A DNA stretch of 64,000 bases from Homoserinibacter sp. YIM 151385 (GTDB taxonomy: Bacteria; Actinomycetota; Actinomycetes; Actinomycetales; Microbacteriaceae), in NCBI RefSeq assembly GCF_027912415.1, contig NZ_CP115175.1, positions 1,488,001 through 1,552,000 on the forward strand, given 5' to 3'. Below are positions 7,825-16,608 of the stretch, in pieces (the first letter of the stretch is position 1; each line of letters begins with the position of its first letter). The notes beneath the pieces are model-generated. The model saw only the letters and a list, made by a program, of their open reading frames with translations. It did no database searches and had not been told where the DNA came from. The position numbers were made by a program, and so were the translations under genes.

Positions 7825-8788
7825 GGACCCACCTCCGCTGGAGCCGGAACTGCACGAGCGTCACGAGCCCGATGAGCACGAGGATGAACATCGCGACGGC
7901 CGCCGCGAAGCCCTTCTCGCCGTCGACGAAGCCCGCCTGGTAGAAGAGGAACACGAGCGACATCGACTTCGGCAGGATCGGGTTGCGGCTGCCGAGGATC
8001 GCGTAGAGCAGATCGAAGAGCTGGAAGCTCGAGATGATCGTGATGACGAGCACGAAGAAGATGCTCGGCGTCAGCAGCGGCACCGTGATCGCCCGGAACC
8101 GGCGCCACGGGCTCGCGCCGTCGATCTCGGCCGCCTCGTAGAGCTCCTCGGGGATGTTCTTGAGGCCCGCGCGCAGCACGATGAGCGCGAAGCCGATCGA
8201 GGACCACAGCCCCACGACCGCGACCGCGCCCATCGCGATGCCGGGGGTCGAGATCCAGTAGGGCCCGTCGATCCCGACGAGCGAGAGCAGCCAGTTCACG
8301 ATCCCGTAGTCGCCGTTGAAGATCATGCGCCACACCATCGCGACCGCCGTCGGCATCGCGATGTAGGGCAGGAAGAAGAGGACGCGGTAGAGGCTCGCGA
8401 AGCGGAGCCCCGGCGTGTTGAGCAGGCTCGCGAGCCAGACCGCGATCGGGATGCCGAGCAGCACGATCCCCGTGTAGAGGAGCGTGTTGCCGAGCGCCGG
8501 GAGGAGCTCCCGGCCGGAGAGCAGGCGGGCGTAGTTGTCGAGGCCGGCGAAGGTCCAGCCGCCGAAGACGCCCCACTCCGTGAAGGAGTAGAAGAGGGTC
8601 TGCGCGATCGGGACGAGGTAGAAGACCGCGATGCCGGTGAAGAGTGGGAGGACGAAGAGCCAGGGCCAGGCGCCGTCGCGGCGGCGGGCGGCCGCCTCGC
8701 CGCCGCGACGCCGCGCGTCCCGGGCCGGCCGGGCGCGGCCCGGCCGGGCGCCCGCGAAGACGCCCGGCCCGGTCTGCACGCCGCTCAT
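7817..8788 (-). CDS. Carbohydrate ABC transporter permease, MalF type
   Basis: A 323-residue permease partner of the downstream MalG-type gene. After a basic cytoplasmic N-terminus (residues 1-38, Arg/Ala rich) come six membrane segments, starting at WPWLFVLPLFTGIAVFYLVP, and an EAA loop YEAAEIDGASPWRRFRAITV. It forms the translocation pore for an unidentified sugar. ATG at 8788 overlaps the stop of the binding-protein gene (ATGA), giving coupled translation. Gene order binding protein-MalF-MalG is the normal CUT1 arrangement. Confidence 0.88.
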   Translation of the reverse strand: MSGVQTGPGVFAGARPGRARPARDARRRGGEAAARRRDGAWPWLFVLPLFTGIAVFYLVPIAQTLFYSFTEWGVFGGWTFAGLDNYARLLSGRELLPALGNTLLYTGIVLLGIPIAVWLASLLNTPGLRFASLYRVLFFLPYIAMPTAVAMVWRMIFNGDYGIVNWLLSLVGIDGPYWISTPGIAMGAVAVVGLWSSIGFALIVLRAGLKNIPEELYEAAEIDGASPWRRFRAITVPLLTPSIFFVLVITIISSFQLFDLLYAILGSRNPILPKSMSLVFLFYQAGFVDGEKGFAAAVAMFILVLIGLVTLVQFRLQRRWVHE

Positions 8789-10281
8789 TCCTTCGCGAGG
8801 AGCGCCGTCATCTGCTCCGCGAGCTCGGCGGTCACCTCGGCGACCGGCCGCTCGCCGGAGAACGCCTCGGGCAGCAGCTCCGCCTCGAGCGCGTTCCACG
8901 CGGCGCTGTTCTTCGACACCGGGAGCGGCCTCGCGTAATCGACGGCATCCAGGAAGACCTGGAGGTCGGCGCCCGGGAGCGAGCCGACGAAGGCGTCCTG
9001 CGTGCCGGTGAAGGCGGGGATGATGGAGCCCGCATCGCCCTGCTGGCGCTGCGCCTCCTCGCTGGCGAGGAAGACCTGGAGCGCCTGCGCGGCCTGCTTC
9101 TCCTTGCTGTTCGCGGCGACCGCGTTCGCGACGCCGTGGATGACGGTCGCCTGCTCCTCGCCGCGGGGCAGCGGCGCGGCGCCGACGGCATCCTCGATGT
9201 CGCTCGCGCCGACGGCGCCGCGGAACCAGCTGCCGCCGGAGTACATGGCGACCTTGCCGGAGGTGAACCACTGGTCGGCCGGGGTGTCGGTGAGCTGCTG
9301 CATCGAGGGCGAGGCGCCCGAGGCGATGAGGTCGGCCCAGAGCTGGATGCCGGCCTGCGCCTCCGGGCTGTCGTAGCCGGAGGTCGTGCCGTCCTCCGAG
9401 ATGACCTCGCCGCCCGCCTGGAAGATGGTGTCGTAGTAGGTGGTCTGGCCGTCCATGCCGGCCGCGACGCCGTAGACGCCCTGGTCCCCGAGCTCGTCGG
9501 AGACCGTCTGCGCGGCCTCCTGGAGGTCCTCCCAGGTCCAGTCGGCGCTCGGCTCCTCGACCCCCGCCTCCTCGAGCAGCTCGCGGTTGTACCAGAGGCC
9601 GATGGTGTCGAAGTCCTTCGGCACCCCGTACTGCACGTCGTCGAGCTGGTAGAGGTCGACGAGCGCCTCGGGATAGTTCGCGGGATCGATGTCGCCGGCC
9701 TCGACGATGCCGTCGATCGGCTCGACCTTGCCGTTCGAGGCGTAGAGCTGGAAGTTGGGGCCGTTGAGCCAGAACAGGTCGGGGAGGGTGTTGCTCGAGG
9801 CCTGCGTCTGGATCTTCGTCCAGTAGGTCTCCCACGGGGTCACGTCGAGGTTGACCTCGATGTTCGGGTACTCCTCGTTGAAGGCGTCGATGTTGGCCTG
9901 CACGGCCTCCTGCTGGCTCGCATCCCAGAAGGCGTAGGTGATGCTCGCCTCGAGGTCGGCGGGCGCCTTCTCGTAGGCGGACGGCTCGGCCGGGCCGGGG
10001 CCGCCGGAGCAGCCGGCGACGAGCACGGCGACGCCGAGCGCGCCGACGGCGGCGAGGGCGGTGCGGCGGAGGGCGCTGCGGGTGACGGCGCTGCGATGGA
10101 TCGTCTCGCGACGGGCGCTGCGAGTGACGGCGCTGCGATGGATCGTCTCGCGACGGGCGCTGCGAGTGACGGCGCTGCGATGGATCGTCTCGCGACGGGC
10201 GCTGCGAGTGACGGCGCTGCGATGGATCGTCTCGCGACGGGCGCTGCGGGTGGGATGGATCGGGTGCTGCGGGCTGTGCAT
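8785..10281 (-). CDS. Sugar-binding lipoprotein with an N-terminal tandem repeat
   Basis: A 498-residue family 1 solute-binding protein that would deliver a sugar to the permeases encoded next. Residues 12-67 are four exact copies of RSARRETIHRSAVT; only then comes the lipoprotein signal (RSALRRTALAAVGALGVA, lipobox VAGC, Cys91). The mature domain has hallmarks of the family (ITYAFWDASQQEAV, LFWLNGPNFQLY, VPKDFDTIGLWYNRELLEEAG). No ATG, GTG or TTG occurs in frame within the repeat or between it and the signal, and the ATG at 10281 follows GAGAGGA, so the repeats should be translated. The resulting signal-peptide n-region of about 70 residues is highly unusual. Operator-like repeats lie upstream at 10387-10430. 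Confidence 0.85.
   Translation of the reverse strand: MHSPQHPIHPTRSARRETIHRSAVTRSARRETIHRSAVTRSARRETIHRSAVTRSARRETIHRSAVTRSALRRTALAAVGALGVAVLVAGCSGGPGPAEPSAYEKAPADLEASITYAFWDASQQEAVQANIDAFNEEYPNIEVNLDVTPWETYWTKIQTQASSNTLPDLFWLNGPNFQLYASNGKVEPIDGIVEAGDIDPANYPEALVDLYQLDDVQYGVPKDFDTIGLWYNRELLEEAGVEEPSADWTWEDLQEAAQTVSDELGDQGVYGVAAGMDGQTTYYDTIFQAGGEVISEDGTTSGYDSPEAQAGIQLWADLIASGASPSMQQLTDTPADQWFTSGKVAMYSGGSWFRGAVGASDIEDAVGAAPLPRGEEQATVIHGVANAVAANSKEKQAAQALQVFLASEEAQRQQGDAGSIIPAFTGTQDAFVGSLPGADLQVFLDAVDYARPLPVSKNSAAWNALEAELLPEAFSGERPVAEVTAELAEQMTALLAKE
10081..10248 (-). repeat. Four in-frame 42-bp tandem repeats in the binding-protein gene
   Basis: Four head-to-tail 42-base units, nearly identical, each encoding RSARRETIHRSAVT. 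The unit length is a multiple of three, so copy number can change without breaking the frame. The units lie between the start codon and the lipoprotein signal sequence. Confidence 0.9.
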
Positions 10282-10386
10282 GGGGTGCGATCCTCTCGCG
10301 GTTGCAGGGAGTCGACGCGACGGCGATGCCATCCGCCTCGTCGATGAGGGTGTTCGAATCGTCGCCGGGGGCTCCCGAACGCGCAA

Positions 10387-10430
10387 CAAACGATCATCAG
10401 AGTGAGCGTTCCGATCATGATTCCTGATCG
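10387..10430. promoter_or_regulatory. Operator-like repeats upstream of the sugar importer operon
   Basis: On the + strand CAAACGATCA (10387-10396) and TGAGCGTTCC (10403-10412) form an inverted pair, followed by CGATCA-N7-TGATCG (10412-10430). The word TGATCGTTTG recurs at 16539 and 21196, which suggests binding of the same regulator, most probably the DeoR-type protein encoded at 21360 (inference). Confidence 0.55.
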
Positions 10431-10469
10431 TGTGTTGCGATCGTGTGACGTGATCGCGATCCGCGGCCC

Positions 10470-11369
10470 TCAGGCGGTACGGATGGCGGTCGCCGCGCGG
10501 GCCGCCGCGAGCGCCTCGGGCGAGAAGCGCGCCGCGCCCGGCGACTGCGCGTTCGCCGCCCCGGCCGCGCTCGCGAGCTCGAGCGCCGCGCCCAGCTCGC
10601 CGCCCCCGCCCAGTCCCACGAGGAGTCCGGCGAGGAAGCTGTCGCCGCTGCCCACCGGGAAGCGGCCCGTCTCGGGATGCGGCGCCGCGATCCAGGCGCC
10701 CGTCGGGTCCGCGGCCGCCGCCCCTCGGGCGCCGTCCGTCACGACCGCCGCCGGGACGCCGAGGGCGCGGATCGCCGCGACCGCGGTCCCGGCGTCGGGC
10801 GCCTCGACGAGCCCCGCCGCCTCCGCCAGATTGACCTTCACGAGCGCCGGACGAGCCCCGCCCACCAGATGCCGCAGCGCCTCGCCGTGCGTGTCGAGCG
10901 CCACCCGGGAGCGCCCGCGGAGCACGGCCGCGAGGCGGTCGAGGTCGGCGCCCGCCGGGACGCTGCCGGTCACGACCGTCCAGCCGTCGTCGGGGAGCCG
11001 CGCGAGGCGCTCGACGGCGGCGTCGAGCTCCGCGGCCGACACGCCCGAGGGCTCGTAGAACTCGGTCAGCCGCCCGTCGTCGCCGGCCGCCGCCGTGATG
11101 CAGCTGCGCGTCTCGGCCGCGCTCGGCACGGCGTGCAGCTCGACGCCGGCGGCGCGCGCGAGCTCCGCGACGAGCGCCCCCGTGTGCCCGCCGAGCGCGG
11201 CCACGACCGCGGCCCGCTCGCCCAGCTGCGCCGCCGCCCGCGCGAGGTTGAGCCCCTTGCCACCGGGCAGCCGCAGGACCTCGCGCGGACGGTGGATCGA
11301 CCCCTCCTCGACCGCGTCGAGGAGGTAGGTCACATCGAGCGCGGGGCTCGGGAGCAGGACCGCGATCAC
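10470..11369 (-). CDS. PfkB-family sugar-phosphate kinase, 1-phosphofructokinase/tagatose-6-P kinase like
   Basis: A 299-residue ribokinase-fold enzyme. LRLPGGKGLNLARA (33-46) is the N-terminal PfkB signature and FPVGSGDSFLAG (237-248) the C-terminal one, with D243 as catalytic base. Overall layout (PSPALDVTYLLD at the start, GSVPAG near 135) matches FruK/LacC enzymes, which phosphorylate fructose-1-P or tagatose-6-P to a bisphosphate. A bisphosphate product would suit the class II aldolase encoded at 19005. The GTG start overlaps the stop of the preceding kinase gene (GTGA). It is the last gene of the operon that starts at 16442. Confidence 0.8.
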   Translation of the reverse strand: MIAVLLPSPALDVTYLLDAVEEGSIHRPREVLRLPGGKGLNLARAAAQLGERAAVVAALGGHTGALVAELARAAGVELHAVPSAAETRSCITAAAGDDGRLTEFYEPSGVSAAELDAAVERLARLPDDGWTVVTGSVPAGADLDRLAAVLRGRSRVALDTHGEALRHLVGGARPALVKVNLAEAAGLVEAPDAGTAVAAIRALGVPAAVVTDGARGAAAADPTGAWIAAPHPETGRFPVGSGDSFLAGLLVGLGGGGELGAALELASAAGAANAQSPGAARFSPEALAAARAATAIRTA

Positions 11370-12253
11370 GCGTGCGCGCGCAGCTCGTCGAGGTCCGCCT
11401 GGGCTCCCGTGCCGCCGGGGCCGCGGGTCGAGAGCGAGCCCGCGACGGCCGCCCAGCGGACGCGCTCGGCCTCCTCCTCGACACCGTGGGCCACCGCCGC
11501 GAGATAGCCCGCGTCGAAGCTGTCGCCCGCGCCCGTCGTGTCGACGACCCCCAGCGCGAGACCGGGCGCCGAGACGCGCGTGCCGTCGGGGGCGATCGAG
11601 GAGCCGCCCGCCGCGCCCTCCTTCACGACGACGCGCACGCCCGCGCCCGGCAGGTCGGCGACCGCCGAGAGCGCCGCGAGCTCCGCCCCGTTCGGCAGCA
11701 GCACGTCGACGAGCGGCAGCGCGGGCGCGACCTGCGCCCAGCGCTCCTCGGGATCCCAGTTCGTGTCGAGGCTCGTGCCGAGGCCCGCATCCCGCGCCCG
11801 CCCGAGCACCGCCGGCAGCTCGCGCGTGAAGGCCGGCATGAGGAAGGGGGAGGCGACGTGCACCCAGCGCGCGTCGGCGAGGACGACGTCCTCCGGCCGC
11901 AGCGTCGGGATGGCGCCCGGGAGCGTGAGGATGGCGCGGTCGCCCGCCGAGAGGATCACCGAGATCCCCGTCGGCACCGCCGGGTCGACCCGGATCGCGC
12001 TCGTGTCGACGCCCGCCGCGGCGAGCGCCGCGAGCGTCGCCCGGCCGAACTCGTCATCGCCGACGACCGCCGCGAGGCGCGTCGGCACCCCGAGCCGCGC
12101 GAGCCCGCACGCCACGATCGCGGCGCTCCCGCCGAGGACCAGATCGGCCGCCTCGAGGAGCTGCTCGGCCTGCCCGAAGCGCGGCACGACATCCCCGCGG
12201 AGGATGAGGTCGAGGTTCGCATCGCCGACGACGAGCACCGGGCTCGCGCTCAT
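11366..12253 (-). CDS. PfkB-family carbohydrate kinase
   Basis: A second ribokinase-fold kinase, 295 residues. Motifs: VGDANLDLILRG (9-20), a GG-S-A-A-I-VACGLARLG stretch (41-55) and DTTGAGDSFDAG (238-249) with the catalytic base D244. It probably phosphorylates the sugar delivered by the permeases encoded upstream, or the product of the SIS isomerase; its partner kinase downstream looks more like a sugar-phosphate kinase, so the two may act in sequence (inference). ATG at 12253 overlaps the permease stop (ATGA). Confidence 0.82.
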   Translation of the reverse strand: MSASPVLVVGDANLDLILRGDVVPRFGQAEQLLEAADLVLGGSAAIVACGLARLGVPTRLAAVVGDDEFGRATLAALAAAGVDTSAIRVDPAVPTGISVILSAGDRAILTLPGAIPTLRPEDVVLADARWVHVASPFLMPAFTRELPAVLGRARDAGLGTSLDTNWDPEERWAQVAPALPLVDVLLPNGAELAALSAVADLPGAGVRVVVKEGAAGGSSIAPDGTRVSAPGLALGVVDTTGAGDSFDAGYLAAVAHGVEEEAERVRWAAVAGSLSTRGPGGTGAQADLDELRAHA

Positions 12254-13137
12254 CCCTTGAGCCCCGAGAGCGTCATCGTCTGCACGAACTGCTTCTGCGC
12301 GACGAGGAAGAACAGGATGAGCGGCAGCGTCGCCGCCACGTTGCCCGCCATGAGCAGCTCCCACTGGGTGCGGCGCGTGCTCTGGAAGTGCGCGAGGCCG
12401 AGCTGGAGGGTGAAGGCGTCCTCGTTGTTGATCGCGATGAGCGGCCAGACGAGGTCGTTCCAGGAGCTCAGGAGCGTGAAGATCGCGAGCGTCGCGAGCG
12501 CGGGCTTCGCGAGCGGCAGCACCAGATGCCAGAAGACCTGCCAGCGGTTCGCGCCGTCGATGCGCCCCGCCTCCTCGATCTCCATCGGGATCGAGAGGAA
12601 GAACTGCCGCATGAGGAAGATGCCGAAGGCGCTCGCGAGCCACGGCACGATCGCCGCGCCCAGCCCGTCGATGAGGCCGAGGCGGGCGAACAGGATGTAG
12701 GTCGGGATCATGAGCAGCTGCGTCGGGATCATGATCGTCGCGATGATCGCGAAGATGCCGACCGTGCGGCCGTGGAAGCGCAGCCGCGCGAAGCCGTAGC
12801 CGGCGAGCGAGCACAGGATGAGGTGGGAGGCGATCGCCGAGCCCGACACGATGACCGTGTTGAGGAGCCAGGTCAGCACGTCCGTCGTCGTGAACAGCGC
12901 GACGAAGCCGTCGAGCGAGAGCCGCGAGGGGATGAAGGGCGGCGGGAAGGCGATGAGCTCCTCGGCGGGCGAGAGCGCCGCCATGAACATCTGGAAGAAG
13001 GGGATGACGAACAGCAGCGCGATCGGCGCGAGCACGAGGTGCCAGCCGCTCGGGCGCCGACGCCGTCGGCGGTCGCCGCGCGGGCCCGCCGCCGCCTGGG
13101 TCCCCGCGCTCGCGGCGCGGTCGAGGATCGCGGTCAC
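12250..13137 (-). CDS. Carbohydrate ABC transporter permease, MalG type
   Basis: A 295-residue CUT1 permease with a basic N-terminus rich in Arg (GDRRRRRRPSGWH), six membrane segments and the EAA loop EEAGRIDGANRWQVFWHLV. It ends in TMTLSGLKG, as family members do. The GTG start at 13137 shares one base with the TAG of the MalF-type gene, and its own stop overlaps the kinase start, so uptake and phosphorylation genes are tightly coupled. No ATPase is encoded nearby. Confidence 0.88.
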   Translation of the reverse strand: MTAILDRAASAGTQAAAGPRGDRRRRRRPSGWHLVLAPIALLFVIPFFQMFMAALSPAEELIAFPPPFIPSRLSLDGFVALFTTTDVLTWLLNTVIVSGSAIASHLILCSLAGYGFARLRFHGRTVGIFAIIATIMIPTQLLMIPTYILFARLGLIDGLGAAIVPWLASAFGIFLMRQFFLSIPMEIEEAGRIDGANRWQVFWHLVLPLAKPALATLAIFTLLSSWNDLVWPLIAINNEDAFTLQLGLAHFQSTRRTQWELLMAGNVAATLPLILFFLVAQKQFVQTMTLSGLKG

Positions 13138-14120
13138 TAGAAGGCCTCCATCCCGCGGCGCCGCGAGTACACGACGACGCCGATCGTGATGAGCAGGGTC
13201 AGGCCGAACAGCGCGTACGCGACCGCCGAGCCGTAGCCGAACTCGAGCTTCCGGAAGGCCTGCTCCCAGAGGTAGTAGACGATCGTCTTCGTCGCATCCA
13301 GGGGGCCGCCGCGGGTCGTCGTGTAGACGAGGTCGAAGAGCTGGATCGCGCCGATCGTCTGCCAGATGGTCGTGAAGATGGTGACGGGGGCCAGCTGCGG
13401 CCACACCACCCGCCAGAACGCCTGCCAGCGGTTCGCGCCGTCGAGGCGGGCCGCCTCGAGCAGCTCGGTCGGCACGTCCTGGAGCGCCGCGAGGTAGAGG
13501 ACGGTCGTGAAGGCCGCCTGCCCCCACAGCGACATGAGCGCGATCACGAGCATCGCCTGCGAGGGGTCCTCGAGCCACTTCTGCGCGGGGAGCCCGATGC
13601 TCCGCAGCACGTTGTTGACGAGCCCGTACTGCGGGCTGAAGAGGTAGGTGGAGAGGATGCCGGTCGCCGCCGCCGAGGCGACGAAGGGCACGAAGATCGC
13701 GGTGCGGTACAGCCCGATGAGCCGGATGCGGCGGTTCAGCGCGACGGCGAGGAACAGGCCCGCGAGCACCGACATGGGCACGAAGAGCGCCGTGTAGAGG
13801 CCGGTGTGCTGGACGGCCGCGAAGAAGTCCTCGTCGGTGACGAGCTCCGCGTAGTTCTCGCCGCCCACGAACTCGGGCTCCGTGAAGCCGTCCCACTCCT
13901 GGAGGGAGAGGATGAACGCCCAGATCGCCGGGAAGATCGAGAGGCCGAGGACGAGCACCGTCGCCGGGAGGACGAAGAGCCAGGCGCCCAGATCCTCCCT
14001 GAGGACCGCGATCCGGGAGCGGCGCCTCGTCGGCGTCCTCCCGCCTCGCGGGGCCCGCCGGGCGGGGCCGGCCGGCTGCGGGGCCGGCGCGACATCCTCG
14101 CGCTGCTCCCGGATCGTCAT
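13137..14120 (-). CDS. Carbohydrate ABC transporter permease, MalF type
   Basis: Permease partner of the next gene, 327 residues from the chosen start. The Pro/Arg-rich first 45 residues are cytoplasmic; six hydrophobic segments follow from WLFVLPATVLVLGLSIFP, with the EAA loop LEAARLDGANRWQAFWRVV. Two start codons are possible: ATG at 14129 has almost no spacing to a ribosome site, whereas ATG at 14120 has GAGGAT eight bases upstream and is preferred. The gene lies 50 bases after the binding-protein gene. Confidence 0.86.
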   Translation of the reverse strand: MTIREQREDVAPAPQPAGPARRAPRGGRTPTRRRSRIAVLREDLGAWLFVLPATVLVLGLSIFPAIWAFILSLQEWDGFTEPEFVGGENYAELVTDEDFFAAVQHTGLYTALFVPMSVLAGLFLAVALNRRIRLIGLYRTAIFVPFVASAAATGILSTYLFSPQYGLVNNVLRSIGLPAQKWLEDPSQAMLVIALMSLWGQAAFTTVLYLAALQDVPTELLEAARLDGANRWQAFWRVVWPQLAPVTIFTTIWQTIGAIQLFDLVYTTTRGGPLDATKTIVYYLWEQAFRKLEFGYGSAVAYALFGLTLLITIGVVVYSRRRGMEAF

Positions 14121-14170
14121 GGTGCTCATCCTCGTCGCTCGATCTCCCGTGGGCCAGGCCGCAGCCGGCC

Positions 14171-15481
14171 TCAGTCGGCGAGCGCCTCGTCGGCCTCGGC
14201 CGCGGCCTCCTCGAGCGCCGTCTTCGGATCGCCCTGGCCCTGCAGCACCTCGCTGATCGCGTTCGCGATCGACTCCGAGAGCCCGACGTAGCCCGGGACC
14301 GTGGGACGCGCCTGGATGGCGTTCTCGCCGTTCGCGGCCATGATGTCGAGGCCCGGCAGCGCCTCGACCTGCTCCCGGAAGGCGTCCGACTCGATCTCGC
14401 TCGAGCGGAGCGGGAGGTTCCCGTAGGCGACGTTCCAGCGCTCGTCCTGCTCGGCGGCCGTCAGCCACGTCGCGAACTCGGTGATCCAGTACTCGCGGTT
14501 CGCGTCCTGGTGGTCGAAGAGCGCCCAGATGTCGGGACCGGAGACCGTCTGGTGGTCGCCGTCGGTGCCCGGGAGGATCGTCACCCCGTAGTCGGTGCCC
14601 TTCGTGTTGAGGTCGTAGAGCTGCCAGGGGCCCGAGGTCATCATGCCGATGCGGTCGTCCGCGAAGAGCTGCGCGAACTTCGTGTCGGTCTGATCGAGGT
14701 AGACGCTCTGGTCGTCGACCGCCATGACGCGGAGCTTCTCGAGCGCGTCGACGCCGGCCTGCGAGGCGAACTCGGCCGTCGTGCCGTCCTCGCTGAGGAT
14801 CGCGCCGCCGTTCTGCCACAGGTGCGGCCAGAACTGCCAGGTCGTCTCCTCGGAGCCCGAGACCGAGTAGGCGTAGCCGTAGGTGCCGTTCGCCTCGTCG
14901 GTGAGCTGCGACGAGGCCTCGCGGAAGTCGTCCCAGGTCCAGTCCTCGGTCGGGTAGTCGACCCCGGCCTCGTCGAAGACGGTCTTGTTGTAGATGAGGG
15001 AGATGTTGTCGACGAGCGCGGGGACGCCGATCGTGCGGTCGCCCGTCGGCTGCACCGTCGCGCGGGCGGCCTCGCTGAACTCGTCCCAGGCGAGCTCCGG
15101 CTCCTCGGTCTTCTCCGTGATGTCGAGCGTGCGCTTCGAGGCCTCGAGCTGGCTGGCCCAGGATCCGAAGGCGTACGACATGTCGGGGTAGTTGCCGCTC
15201 GCGAACCCGGCGGAGAGCTTCTGGAGCAGCTCCTCGGTCGACGACGCGCCCTCGGAGACGTCGATCGTGACGTTCGGGTGCTCCTCCTCGAACTCGGCCG
15301 CGAGCCCCGCGAGGAGCTTGTGCGCCTCATCGGATTGGCCGGTCCAGAACTGGATGGTGACGTCGGCGTCCTCGTCGAGCGTCTGGGCGCCCTGCGGCTG
15401 CCCGGTGCAGCCCGCGAGGGCGGCGATCGCGACGGCCGCGGTCGCCGTCGTCAGAATGGAGCGGAGGCGGTGCGTCGTCAC
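14171..15481 (-). CDS. Sugar-binding lipoprotein of the second ABC importer
   Basis: A 436-residue family 1 solute-binding protein: signal peptide with lipobox ALAGC (Cys25), then ADVTIQFWTGQSDEAH, a typical first strand, and FEEEHPNVTIDVSEG. Later motifs GDRTIGVPALVDNISLIYNK and WPHLWQNGGAILSED are characteristic of oligosaccharide-binding proteins. Anchored outside the membrane it would feed the permeases encoded at 12250-14120. The start is GTG at 15481. The 76-base gap before it holds short GCGGTGC repeats but no clear terminator, so it is probably in one transcript with the SIS gene. Confidence 0.88.
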   Translation of the reverse strand: MTTHRLRSILTTATAAVAIAALAGCTGQPQGAQTLDEDADVTIQFWTGQSDEAHKLLAGLAAEFEEEHPNVTIDVSEGASSTEELLQKLSAGFASGNYPDMSYAFGSWASQLEASKRTLDITEKTEEPELAWDEFSEAARATVQPTGDRTIGVPALVDNISLIYNKTVFDEAGVDYPTEDWTWDDFREASSQLTDEANGTYGYAYSVSGSEETTWQFWPHLWQNGGAILSEDGTTAEFASQAGVDALEKLRVMAVDDQSVYLDQTDTKFAQLFADDRIGMMTSGPWQLYDLNTKGTDYGVTILPGTDGDHQTVSGPDIWALFDHQDANREYWITEFATWLTAAEQDERWNVAYGNLPLRSSEIESDAFREQVEALPGLDIMAANGENAIQARPTVPGYVGLSESIANAISEVLQGQGDPKTALEEAAAEADEALAD

Positions 15482-15557
15482 GGTGGTCTCCTCGGTGCGG
15501 TGGGTGGTCGGTGCGATGCGGCGGTGCGGCGGTGCTGGAGTGCTGGGGTGCGGCGGA

Positions 15558-16442
15558 TCAGGTCAGGATGATGGAGCGGGTCAGGTGGCGCGGGGTGTCG
15601 GGGTCGAGGCCGCGGCTCGCGGCGAGCTCGACCGCGAGGCGCTGCGCCTGCACGAGCTCGACGATCGGGTCGAGGGTGCCGAGCGTCACGACGGCGCCCG
15701 TGGCGCGGATCTGCTCGGCGAGCTTCTCGTCGGCCGCCCCCAGCATCCACACGAGGCTGCCCTCGTGCGCGACCGCCAGCGGGCCGTGGCGGTAGTCGAG
15801 CAGCGGGTAGGACTCGGACCAGGCCTGCGCGGCCTCGCGGATCTTGAGCGCCGCCTCCTGGGCGAGGCCGTAGGTCCAGCCGGTGCCGAGGTAGACGAAG
15901 TGGTCGAGCGCGCCGAGCGGAGCCGGGAGGTCGAGCGGCGCCTCGAGCACCCGCTCGGCCTGCTCGACGACGCCCGAGACGTCCTCGCCGAAGGCGGCGC
16001 GGACGAGCATGAGGAAGGTCGTCGGGAAGCGGGTCTGGACGACGGAGGCCTCGTCGGCGAAGTCGAGGAGGAGCACGTCGTCGGCGAGCTCGGCGACGGG
16101 CGAGTCGGCGACCCCGGTGACGGCGATCGTGCGGGTGCCGGCCGGGAGGGCGCGGAGCGCGTCGATGACCTCGGTCGTGGTGCCCGAGCGCGAGAGCGCG
16201 ACGACCCGGTCGTAGGCGCGGCGGCCGTGCGGCTCGGAGGCGTAGGCGGCGTCGGTCTCGCCGAGCCCGGCGTCCTCGCGGAGGAAGGCGAGCGACTCGG
16301 CGACGAAGGCCGAGGTGCCGCAGCCGATGACGAGGATGCGCTCGCCGGGCGCGGCGAGGAGCTCGCGGGCGTGCTCGACGCGCTCGAGGGCGGTACGCCA
16401 GGTCTGCGGCTGGCTGAGGATCTCGGTCGCGGTGATCGACAT
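15558..16442 (-). CDS. SIS-domain sugar-phosphate isomerase/deaminase (AgaS/FrlB/GlmS-C like)
   Basis: A 294-residue protein with two SIS modules. VIGCGTSAFVAES (38-50) and ALSRSGTTTEVIDAL (82-96) are the phosphosugar-binding loops of the first; the second has LGTGWTYGLAQEAALKIRE and the conserved DYRHGPLAV. Relatives include AgaS, fructoselysine-6-P deglycase and the isomerase half of GlmS, all handling amino- or keto-sugar phosphates. It is the first gene of the six-gene operon 16442-10470. ATG at 16442 follows GGAGA by eight bases. The likely substrate is a sugar 6-phosphate made by one of the operon's kinases. Confidence 0.78.
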   Translation of the reverse strand: MSITATEILSQPQTWRTALERVEHARELLAAPGERILVIGCGTSAFVAESLAFLREDAGLGETDAAYASEPHGRRAYDRVVALSRSGTTTEVIDALRALPAGTRTIAVTGVADSPVAELADDVLLLDFADEASVVQTRFPTTFLMLVRAAFGEDVSGVVEQAERVLEAPLDLPAPLGALDHFVYLGTGWTYGLAQEAALKIREAAQAWSESYPLLDYRHGPLAVAHEGSLVWMLGAADEKLAEQIRATGAVVTLGTLDPIVELVQAQRLAVELAASRGLDPDTPRHLTRSIILT

Positions 16443-16538
16443 GAGCGGGGTCTCCGTGCTGTTCGGTGTCGCCTGGTCGAGGGTCCCGGCCGGGCCTGGC
16501 CCTCGTCGGCGAGGTGTGGTGCAATGGTGATCCGAGAA

Positions 16539-16573
16539 TGATCGTTTGCCAAGAAAATTGCCCGAAACGCTCA
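16539..16573. promoter_or_regulatory. Operator-like inverted repeat in the divergent promoter region
   Basis: TGATCGTTTG (16539-16548) and CGAAACGCTCA (16563-16573) are an inverted pair 14 bases apart, in the 166-base gap between the SIS operon and the amidohydrolase gene. The same word occurs upstream of the binding-protein gene (10387) and near the GH4/DeoR divergent promoters (21196). Confidence 0.6.
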
Positions 16574-16608
16574 CTCTTGTTGATCGTCTGCGACAGAGAG
16601 GTTCCACG

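Noticed and set aside
10081-10248. Regularly spaced repeats as a CRISPR array
   Set aside because: The units are contiguous with no unique spacers and are in frame within a gene; no cas genes are present.
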